A stretch of DNA of 64,000 nucleotides. Origin: Atrina japonica. Taxonomy: Eukaryota > Mollusca > Bivalvia > Pterioida > Pinnidae. Numbering within the stretch: the first letter of the stretch is position 1; each line of letters starts with the position of its first letter. A program made the position numbers and the translations under genes. Below are positions 34,601 through 46,600 of the stretch, piece by piece. Below the pieces are notes generated by a model that was not told where the DNA came from, made no database searches, and worked only from the letters and a program-made list of their open reading frames with translations. Location of the stretch: contig BROG01000112.1 of the NCBI GenBank assembly GCA_030159075.1, positions 829,501 through 893,500 of the forward strand, in the 5' to 3' direction.

Positions 34601-37600
34601 CCAATAATTAAAAAACCGCAATGTCGAAAACCACACAGGTATCGAGATATTTACCTTTAAATGACTAAAAATACCAGCCCCGCCTGACCGCCTTTGGTAA
34701 CGATCGGCAAATCTCGGAGTGCTTGGAGTGTGACGTAAGTGTGGTGGTGTCCGCTATTCTTATCATTGTCAAAATATTAATACAGAATTTATGTATGTGA
34801 AATGCATCATTGTTTACAGCGTAGCATTTAGATGTAAGAAAAATTGATGGATAAAAAAGAGGTGTTTATTCTTTCCAAAAATATTCAGGTTTCTTATGTT
34901 TGATAAGTGACAATAGATAAATGCATTATTACATTGTCCTCAAAACAAAAAGAATTTCCTTAGTTGCAGTATGCCATGATTTATTTTATATCACTTATCA
35001 TTTATCATAATATCCTTTCCAAACTTAAATGGGAACTTTTAAGGGCTGTATCCTACCTGTACATGTAACTCAGTTTCACAGTTAATCACCTGTCAATCAC
35101 TGTATCAATTCAATTAGCTTTAGTACTATACTCTGTGGGACGCCTGTCTGTTCAGTCAAATGAGAAAATACAGCACTCGTGTATGTCCACTTCACTCCAC
35201 TTTCACATTTTGGTGTTTTGATAATGATTTTAGCAGAGATATGTAAAACTGTAATGTTAGGCTTCTTATATCATATTCCCGTGATATCAGTTTAAATATA
35301 ATCATATTTCTGAATAAAATGTATAATTTCAAAATATAATCATTTTACACACTCTGTTTTATCATATGTGAACATTAGTTTTACTCATATCAAAACCCAT
35401 GAAACTAATGTTTTTAAAACCAGGGACGGTCAAATTTATTTGTTGTTTTGTTTTATAAGACTAAAATGTATTAATTTGATTTCATTGGGGACATATTTTA
35501 AGTTCTGTAAAATGAAAAATTCCTGTCGAGAAAATTATATTTTAAAAATATTTTCTCGATATTAATTTTAATAAATAAAACATATATACAATTTTGAGTC
35601 ATTATTATTTTACACCGGTCTATTTTATCATCGACATAAGTTACACACAGAGTTTTTAATATCACATATATCGCTTCTTGTCTTAAAATAGATGTTTCTA
35701 TTTTATTCTAAAATAAATTCACAGATAAGGCAAACAAATGGTATCAAACTGGGAAAGAAATATATTTTTACTACCCATTAAAGTAACTTCATTTTGCACC
35801 AGAGTTTTTAATTTCATTATAGAACATTTCGGGGAAACAGTTCTGGTGAAAAATTCCCAGAATTATATATTCTCCCCGATTGAAACGTCCTGACAAACAT
35901 ATCAATGGGATATATTTTACTTCTCACAAATTCACTTCAAAGAACAAAGTTACAGCGGTGGCCAGCGATTGAAACGTCCTGTAGATCTTCTCACAAATAG
36001 CTTTATCAGGGAGGTGTGAAAACTGATTACACAATTAGTCAATACTTGATTATTGGTATCTAAATGAATGTTAAGTCACATAGAAAATAGCGGTAGGCTA
36101 TATATACAGAGATATATGTTAGGCTTTATATATCGCTGATAGCTCTAAAATAAAAATGATAACTGGGAAGAATATAAATAATTCAGCTATAAAGAATGAT
36201 ATTCTAGAAAAAAAAAAAGAAGAAAAATACAGTAAATCTAGGCCTTTAATCTTACAATATCAAGCCTTGCACCAGACTAGCTATATATATACAGTTTTTA
36301 TCTTAATACTGCTGACCACCACATGTACGTCACTTCCTGTTTAGCAGACCTAGCAGAGTATTTGATAAAGGGAAACTACTCTTTCTAACCTAACATTTTG
36401 TTACCTTTTCCACCTGGTATGCGTAAACGGAGGGGTAAAAAATTTTCTTTGTACATAATACTTAGGTTTTATGTATATCTAACCAGGAATGTAATAAAAT
36501 CAACATCAAATTTTCGTGTCCGTTGACCTTTAGAGTATTGAACAAGATATTACCTGTACATTATCTGATGTGCCTTCCCCACAAGAATCCAATTCTTCTA
36601 GTTCCTCTTCTGTCAACAATGCAAATACTTTTTCATGAGTATTAGGGTCAAGGTCAAAATCCTCTGGCCTTACTTCCCCTTTCCCATTATCTGCAAATAA
36701 TTAATGAGAGAATTGATGAATCAATACTTGTCCCTTACCTGTTAAATCATTATTAAGCCAAATGACCTAGTGCAAAGTGTATGACACATGGCTGTCCATG
36801 TGCTTTTTTGACATCATTCAATTGTGATGTCATAATCACATAAACCTTTGACCGGGGCATTTAATTGTGAAGTCATAATTGAAAAGTCTGCCAAAAGATG
36901 CCATCTCAGGCATTTGGCAATAGGTCAATGGTGAGCATTTACAAAATTTTAACAAAACCATAACTCGTATTTATAGTTAAAATTAAGCCATTTGTATAAA
37001 ATTGTACTCTGTATGGCTTATAAGAAGAAGATTATAGAAGATGTACCATGTTTTGGCCTTTTTTTGTATCACTTTTGGATGCCCTTTGGGTACTAACACT
37101 GTTTTGTTAAAAAAAACTTGGAGTCCCTTCCTAGCAGCATTACTTACTGCCAAATTTGTACCAATGGTCCTTGAAAAGAAGTTATGGACAATCAGGGCTC
37201 AAAATTAAGGTTTTCTCCCTAAGTTTGGTGGGGCCAGTAGCATAACAAATCTACTGGCCAACAAGTGATTTAAAAAAAAATTACTTTTCTGGTATATTTA
37301 GATAAAGACTAACCAATTTGTATTTAAAAGATAGATAGATTATTTTTTAAGATTTACCTCTGTATAACAATTATTGAAAAGAGCACTTATTCTCTATCTT
37401 TATTTGTTTTATTCAACAATGGAGCCAGTACAGATGAGAAATCTAGTGGCAGTACTGCCCCATCCTATTATTTACTGGCCAGCAGACCAGTGCTTATTAC
37501 AGGCCCTGACAATGGACAACTGACAACACACCATGACAAAAACTCACTTGGCCCAGGTGAGCTATAAACCCTTACCTTGCTTTGGTACATGTAGATTGGA

Positions 37601-40600
37601 GTTTTTGTGATGTTTCTTTGTTTTTAAATCAGGTATCTGCCACTCAATAGTGTCAACCTGATGGTTGATGGTCCAGTAACATCCTTTTGTGTTTATAGCT
37701 GGGGTGACAAATGGAATTTTTCTAAACCATTTCTGGTACAATGCATGCCTTATTGAACTCTGAAAAAATATATATATAACAAATCCACTACACCAAAAAA
37801 ATAAACTTTATTCATTTTACAACAATTAACAAACACGTTACACAATTTATATTAATGTCTTTTGTAGGCTCTGATGTTGGCACAAAGGGGTGATTACCAT
37901 GGAAGGAAACCAGAGTACTCGGAGAAAACCCACATGTCAGAGCTGGCGACCATTATACCATCTCACATATTTTTCTGTGTCCAAATCGAGGATCAAACTC
38001 AGGTTGTACTGATGAGATCAGAGACCATGAGATCATGAGACCACTGCACTATACTCGGGCACCCAACATTTCAATTATACTTATTCAATGAGATAAAAAT
38101 AGTATACCACACAAGATACAGAAATTAAGAACTCTCTTCATCTGGAAATTTTTGTATGAAAATATCAACAACAACAAATTCATCTTATCAAATTAAAGAT
38201 TTCACAGGGATGCTTTTAAACAGCAAGTGGAATAAGATGTGCACATCTCATTACATATTACGATTGCATGTTGGTGACGAATATTCAAAATTCTAATTCT
38301 ATACAAAATGATTTAAAGTTGGTACAATATACAGTCAGACCACTTGTAACAACATTGATATCATTCTGACAATTTCACCTACCCAACAGCTAGACTTTGA
38401 CTAGAACAAAGTTATTTACTTTTGATTTACCAGTAACTGCATGTATTTTTAACGGCTTCCTTACAACAACAGTCAAAATTCATAACAAACTTGCAGTATA
38501 ATGATTACAAGGAAAAAAATTCCTGAATACAATGTCAGAAACATTAATTGATATTATAGAAATGGTGCCCTAATTATGTGTTTATGAAGACTGCAAATAA
38601 ATTGTGTGCCATTTGTCAGCTGCTTATTGATTTTAACACACTGAGATCTCTATTTTCAGCCATGTCAGTCTTAAACTACTAATGTGCCATTTGCTGTTTC
38701 TCTAATTATTAGAGCAAATTTAATACAACAAAATCTCCAATCTTTGTCATACTCATGTAAAAATATGGACTTTTTCAACTATCTGAAATAAATGAACATA
38801 AACAAGCAAAACTAAAATGCAAAATGAACAAACCATGCACTAACAAATGAAACAAGAAACTTTTTTGAAACAAAATATGGTTGAATTGCAAAGAAATTTA
38901 AATACATCTGGAATTTTTCAGTTTCAAGGTCAAAGGTGAAGGTCACAGTCAACATATGTCATCATGTTTTATTATTATGTGAAGTTACATTAGAATATAT
39001 TCAATATATTTGTATCACAATTGAGCTAAATGCATCAGCTAAACCGAACTTTAACATTTTAACTAAAACTGAAAATCTTTGAGAAATCTCTTCAAAAAGT
39101 ACTTTATTCTTTATCTTAAAGTTGCAAATAGGGGATTTTTTGCATATTTCAAGGGGAAATACAAGTCATTTTTGCATTGGGAATGGGTCCAGTATCTGGA
39201 CCCCAAAAATGGCCTTGGAAAATCACTGAAAACATGTTTGCATGATTATAAACCAGGAAATTGGTATACTTCCATCAATAACCAAACCTTGATGGGGATG
39301 AAATACATGCAAGCACCTATTTTACCACTGAATCTACCATGCTAAATTTAAAATATGTATCCCACCCCCTCCCCACCCTGTAAATTATTTAACACAATAA
39401 AATCTAACAGAAAAACTATACAACACCATGAATCACTTACCCTCCAGCTGGTTAGCGAGGACTTTTCCATGTATCGAAAGTAAGGATATCTATTTCTGGC
39501 AACAACAAGAAGAGCGATGAAAATGGGAATCTCTCGAGTTTGACAATTATAATATATCGATAAATAATTATGTATATTAAGTGAAAACAGATATTCTTAA
39601 CAGACAAAATCACATGTATATGAATCGTATGTGATAAACATATGTCATGTAAGATGGATCAAAGTTCAGGACCAAATAAAAAATCGTGAATTGCTGAAAT
39701 TCTGTAAAGATCATACAAATGATTCTAATTAACAGTACATTGCTTTAAATCCATTGACCCCTAAAGGCAAATTTTGACTGGTCTAAGTCATTGATTAACA
39801 GAAGAGTCCATTGGTTTTTCAGGGGTTAATTGATTATGTAAAGTAACCTCTGTGAGATGAATGCCATCACAGACTTCATTCAGAATATTTTTAACTTTTT
39901 AGGTCATTTTACATCCTGTTAATAATTAGTGCTCATTTACAAAATTTCATAAAATTATACGTATTTTTTCTATCATAAAATGTATTGATTTACCAGGTAC
40001 AAAAAAAATAGGATTTTTAAAATGCATCCCTAATAAAGATGTACAGGGGTAAAAAAAACTATATACCATTGAAAACACTTTGTAAGATCCTTAAAGGGGC
40101 ATTACCTACAGCTTTTTTTCCACCCCCACCCAGTTTCTTACTACTTAGAGGGATATACAATATATAAATAATTTGACAAATCTGAGGAGGCTTTTAAATT
40201 GATGTAGTTGTTTGACCTCACCAAAAACTTAAGATTACAGTCAGACTTGTCTATGAAGGTCACTCAAAAGGAAAAGGCAAAAGTAGCCATTAAAAACAGG
40301 TGACCTTTATAAAGAGGTTTATCCATTATAAAAAAGTTGAGAAAGGTTATGTTTGAATGGCTTTTGTAGGCTGGTGTCATGTATACAGGGGTGGCTTTAA
40401 TGCAAATTTGACTTTACTTGAAAATAAAACTTTGTCTCCCATGCAGGACGACCTGTAAAAGGTCACCAGCTTTATGTGAAATGCAAAATAAAAAAATAAA
40501 TAAAATGAAATTTATATATTCAAAATTCATAATGCATCAACCCAGATTTTTAGAAGTGGGTAGATAAGTTTTTCTAATCTTCATGATTTTTCAGAGTTGC

Positions 40601-43600
40601 ATGAGAGAGAGACAGACAGACAGAAAAGGAGAGAGAGAGAGACAGAGACAGACAGACAGAACAGGAGAGAGAGAATGAAAGAGACATGAGAGAGAAGAGA
40701 ATAAGTTCAAAGTTACTTTAGTGAGTCAGTCTGAGCACATCAAACATTTTTATTTTTCATTTATCTGACTATGATACAGAGTTATCTGTCTTGATTTTTT
40801 TACGACTTACTGTAACACGGCATATATCTGTGGTACCTGTAACAGTACATCTGGACTGTTGTCTATCGTGTGTATCACCATCTCTACCAATTTATCTGGT
40901 GGTCGCAAAAACTTTGTTCCTGTGAAAAAAAAATCCAAGGTACAAATTGACTATATAATACATATTCAGGGGTGAATAGACCCTTTTTGGGACAGGGTCC
41001 TGTACCCTTCCAATAGGGAATTTTATGTCACAACTGGCCAAATTGGGAAAAAAAAACTATTTTGCATTGTGAATGGGGTCTTTTACTGGATCCACATGCT
41101 GATGATATTAATCCCTGATATTTCAAAGAAATTCAGAAATTCTGTGTAAAAAGTTGTGGCTAATTTAAGTTGTATTTTGAACACTTAAAAGAAGGTGGCT
41201 CCTAGGTCCACAACATGCAAACAAAAATTATTTTCCAAAATAAAACTTTTATTTATATACATTTGTATTATTAAATGCTAAAAGTGTTTGGAAACAGTAC
41301 TATTCTACCTCAGAGAAAAGTTTATTCATATTTAGCCTTAAAAATTTGTATTATCATGTTAATAAATGATTTTGAATGAAAAATCCACACTTATTTGAAA
41401 TAAATTAAATAATTTATTAAGATGCCAGAAGCGACCAAAAGGCATACAGGGATAGTACGAAAGCCGATTGAGCTCATTTGGTAGATGATAAAAAAAGAAT
41501 TAATTGCGTAATAATGCGAAACTAGCATGTAATAATGCGAACTAGCGTGTTATAACACGAAACAAATGCGTAATAACACGACACAAGCACGTAATAACGC
41601 GAAAACAGAACGCGTTACAATGCAAAACAAGCGCGTAATAACGCGAAACAGAACGCATTATAATGCGAAACAAGCGCATACTAACGCGAAAAAGCATATA
41701 TAAGTACCAGTCTGACTACATTGGTAGAATAAAGCCATGGAATAGGATAGTTTAGTTAGAATTTACTTCGAACTGGGTCTTTCACAAGCTGATATATTGA
41801 GCTTTCTTGCTCTGGCAGATAAGGCATAATCAGTAAGACAACTTTAAAAGAAAAGAATTCAACGTTATATTGTTCCATTGTTCTCTTTAATTCATTTTCC
41901 TGCGATATTTTGTTTTTTTAATGGTTCAATTCTTTCATAAGATTCAAACAGTTATTTTTATACAAACTGTTTTTAAAGAATGTATTAACTACAGGTAAAG
42001 GTAATTTCACTTGTATGTATATTTCAATCAATCATGATGGTCGTTGTCCAAATCTTCTGTCAGTCAAAACTTTGAAACCATCAATATACAGTGTCGTAGC
42101 TGGGTCCAGAAAAGTGGGGGGGGGGGGGGCACAATCATTCAAAATATTGAGAATTGGTTACTGGGGTGGATCCAGTAATTTTCAAAGAAGGGGCGTAACT
42201 TTTTTTTTGGGGGGGGGGGGGTGACAAGATGCCATGTGCGTAAAAATGGTACGTTCTTTATGCAGTGCTGTAGGAAACAAATAAAAAGGGGTTTTTAAAA
42301 GGGGTTAGGTTTGAGGTAATTTCTGTGGAAACGCTGGGTAAAATCAGAGAATTTTTTATGCCCCAGCATAAATTCTCTGATTTTACCCGGCGTTTCCACA
42401 CAAATTAGGTTTGTTTATACTTTAAAAATTAAAATCTACCAATGTAGTCAGACCGGTACTTATAATATGCTTTTTAGTGTTATTACATTATAACATGTTC
42501 TGTTTCGCGTTATTATGCACTTGTTTCGTGTTATTATGTGTTCTGTTTTGCGTTATAACGCACTAGTTTTGCTTTATTACGCATTTGTTTCATGTTATAA
42601 TGCACAAGTTTCGCATTATTACACAATTATTTTTTTTCATCATCTACCAAATGAGCTCAATTGGCTTTTGTAGGATAGTAACCTTCAGTGTCAACATTGA
42701 AGGTTTTAATGTACAATAGAGCATGATTATTTAGTCGCCTAGATGTTTATTGTTTATGTGACTTACATTTCAATTAGGGCTGCAATGATACACTGTAATG
42801 ACAATACGATACATATTGCAATTCGTACCCCACGATACAATACATTTACGATACACAGGAATAAAACAACTAAGTTAAAAATTCAATAATGACATCATTG
42901 CATTTCTGTTTTGTTTACTTTTAAAAATAAAGTTTTTGTTTCACCTATCTTGTTTATTTTGTTTTGTTTACTTTTAATGGCAACTAAATGAGATATATCT
43001 TGTTAAATAAATTAGTGACTACATTTGTGGAGAAATATATTCGAGAAGGAACATCATATTTTGGCTCTAAAATGTTACTCAATTTTCTGCAACCATCACT
43101 GAAACTGAGTGTAATGAAAGGTCGTTAATAAGTCACAAGAAACTGAGCTATTGCTTTTGAAATAGCCTTGGCCCTCGGCGAATTGATTGACAACTTTGTG
43201 TTCATTGATTGTTGCAAACTACGTTGCCCCTGCGAATCTACAATTTATTTTAATTTTAGGCTTAGATTCATAGTTTATAATTTACGTTTGGATGATATCG
43301 TTTCATGTCAAATGACACGTTCGTGGTTACATCAGTTTTGTAAGGTATATCTGTGTTACAAAGACGACAAGTGGTGCGAGTTTTTCAAACTTATGTTGAG
43401 CCCCCTGACATTTGTAGCTTTTTGAATCCTGAGTGAGCCCATATCGGCGACTTGTATGACGAAAGTGCCATGGAGGCACAAGTTGGTCCGTTTTCCTCGT
43501 GGGTGAACTACTTTTCACTGTTTACCGGTAAACCGGAAACAGAGTATACAGAGTCTAAAACCGGTAACAGATAAATCCGGAAAATATCGTGGCATGACAT

Positions 43601-46600
43601 CAATGTACCGTGTATCATACCGAAGGTAAAATACCGCGATATATCGTAGTTTGGTATATCGTTGCACTACTAATTTCAATATTGCCTTTATAGAATGCTC
43701 TTCATGTTCATGGTTTTTTTTTTTTTATTAAATCTGTTATGTAGATTATCTATGGCCTAAACAAGGTTTGTTTGTTTTTTATATTTTAGCAATTTTAAAC
43801 AGAAAGTTTGTGTTTAATTTGGATGTAAGGTAGTGTTTTGGCAAATAGATTGGCAAGAGTAACTTAAAGTAACGAATATTTCAATATCGGCTGTATGTTG
43901 TACACAGTTCATGCGAAAATGTCTCGTCAAATTTGTGTATTTTATGGACAACTAAATCCTAAACAAAGTCTTTATCACATGTTGAAACATTTGTACTGTA
44001 TATTGGCATGCAAGTGTAGGCTATTAAACAATACGGTGAGTGTTGAATTGGGCTTAAGGGTTTAGAAAATATGTGTAAAGAGAACTGCAGATTAAATGCA
44101 TAATTGAAGTTGAATGTTTTGATCAAAATATAAGCGATGACTGTGCATTGTGTTTTTGATATTTTTCTTTTCAAAAATCTATGTATTGATTGATTTACAG
44201 AAAATGACCCATGGAGCCCCAGTGGGTGGTCCAAGGGTCCCCATGGTTGGGGACCCATGAGCCACCTACACCAGCGTAAAACAAACATCGATAAAAACAA
44301 AACACCATAATACAAAACTTTGTGTATTATCTCAAAAGTTAGCAAAATGAACTCTCTTTCTTTGTTATTAAAATAAGATTTGCACATATTACCACTTGTG
44401 AGAAATATCTAAAAATGATAAAAATGGCCCATGGGTCCCCAGTCTCCCCATGTAGACAAATTGCACTGCTTTTCATTAAAATAACTGACAGAAATTGTTG
44501 GTAGATATATGGCTTAATTCTCATATTGAAATGGCTCATGATAATTTACCTTTTGGAAGACTTCTAGTGTTGTCGTAGGGGTCGTTTTTTGTATAATGAA
44601 TCAGATAACAGCTATCCGTCAGACAGCTCCGCCTTTTTCGCTTTTTAGGTAATGAATGTTCCCGCTGTTTTTCATGCAATGTGGAATCATAGAAACAACC
44701 ATTCATTTCTTGGAAGCCATTCTCTGTTGCAGGAATGACGTAGAAATTTTTGTCTGCATTAACAGCCATACAGTACAGCTCAGCCCTGTCGTGAATTTCT
44801 CGTTCTTCTTGCTTCAAATATACAAACATATAATATAAAACTCAGAATATAGATAAGTTTCATTGTGTATATTTGCTCATAATCTTTCAATTTTTCTGTT
44901 TTTAAGATTCAGCATTTCAAACAAAAAATTGAATTCCTGATGTCATAATTCCCTATTTACTGTCATATATTAAAAAGAGACATTAAAACTTAGTATCTTG
45001 CAAAACTCATTATTACCTTAAAACAAAACAACAGAAATCTATAATAAAACAATTATAAATGGTTATAACACAGTAAAATATGCTTTAGCCACCACCCGTG
45101 TATAAAGACCACTTAGTCACAAAGACCGTTTTTTGTTGTCCCCAATTGTACCATTTGTGTACAAATTAACCTCTATATATAAAGACCTGCTCAACTCTAT
45201 AAAGACCAGTTTTCTTGTGTCCATAAGGAGGTCATTATATACAAGTTTCACTGTAGTGATGCGTGAATATTGTATTGAAAGGGAAATGACTATGAAAAAA
45301 TACAGTTTTATATGAAATATATAAAGAAAAGGAAAAAAAAAATTGCATCAATTTTGGCATGTCACTGTAATATAGGCAACAGAAGGTATAGCTCAACTTC
45401 ATGTGAAGATAGAAGTCATCAACTTTCTTTTGAATAAATTAAGAGAAAATAGTCAAAGATTTTCATTGCTTTTCATGATATGATTCTGTCGCCTGTCTGA
45501 GCTTCTAATGAAAGGTCTGAGCCCTGTTAAGTGTTAATTCTCAACTCAAATTATGTGAGGGTCACATAATTTCAATCCTTTAGACTACCATATAGAGTTC
45601 ATCTTGCAAATCATTTTGCTTTCTAAAGTTTCTCTTGATTTAAGTAACAACAAAAATAATTATCTCTATCATTAGCAAATGACAAAGAGAATTTGGTCAA
45701 AATAACCAATTTATATAGATATGCTGATCTGACATTTTAATTTGCATGGAATTTCTTTATAACTTAAAAATACTTTTCTTGAAGACTGGAACCCCTGGCA
45801 AAAAAATGTCAATGAGGGTCAAACAACTCCTATAAGGAATTGACTGAAAATTTTAAGACAAGACACCATATATGAACACAGAGTTTTCCCTTGTAATTTT
45901 CATTAAGGGGTCCAATTTACACCTTCTGTTTTATGCAATTATTATGATGCAAAAAGGAAAAAAGTATAGATTGTGACAAATCTAAATTTTAAAGTAAATT
46001 TTTCTCTATTATTACTATGAATTTATGAATAAATAGGTGTAAATAGTCCCTGAATCATGCATGATGTGTGTACAATACATACAGGTGTAAAAATGTCCTG
46101 GCAACTCTGTAATTTCTGTTTGATCTGGTTTCTTCGGTCCTCAATACTGATTACATCATCTGCTTCAACTGATAAAGATCATAAAAATTTCAATGATAAA
46201 ACAAATTTGTAAGAAAGAATAACAACATATATTGGAACCTTGCTATTAAGACCAGGCACCTGACTGACTGACTCAAAGTGGTCAGATTATTGAGGTGGTC
46301 TCTTTAGTGAGGTTCTGTACTTATTACGTACATTATTCTGACATCAAGAGACTTGAAAGGTATAATGGTCTTAAATGTGAGGTGGTCTTCTAAGCGAGGT
46401 GGTCTTTAGACAAGGTTTTACGGTACACAGGATATGAAAATAACAACTATATACAGTTAAACCCATCTTGAGACACCTGACTGTCTGGAAAGACAGTGCA
46501 CCTGTCTTTTGAGACCTCATTTAATTAATATCTCTGTAAATAAAAACCTCTTTTGAGAGACCACCTGTCTTGAAAAACAATATATTTCTGTGGCTGAAAG

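Larger units (their letters stand above)
41456..42672. mobile_element. Foldback-like element with subrepeat-built arms
   Basis: 1217 bp between 6-bp direct repeats GGATAG (41450-41455 and 42673-42678). Both ends read TACRAAAGCCRATTGAGCTC inward. The left arm (41456-41728) and right arm (42435-42672) are inverted copies. Each consists of ~9-10 short units of 18-24 bp around GCGTTATAACGC-like palindromes with GAAACA spacers, closing at CTACATTGGTAGA. The 700-bp centre has no transposase frame, two G tracts and its own 30-bp hairpin. Long arms built from short tandem units are the mark of foldback elements (FB, TU, Galileo types); the class here is unassigned. Intron 3 of the forkhead gene. Confidence 0.85.

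Noticed and set aside
34544..36530. LTR retrotransposon
   Set aside because: Ends are inverted rather than direct, with no polypurine tract, primer-binding site or coding frame.
39079..39345. 88-codon + strand frame
   Set aside because: Overlaps R3-type repeat vocabulary (GGGGATTTTTTGCATATTTC, GCATTGGGAATGG) and has no splice context.
43959..44387. 142-codon - strand frame in forkhead intron 3
   Set aside because: No domain, no matching splice phases and odd composition. The palindrome GGGTCCCCATGGTTGGGGAC within it is the only structure noted.
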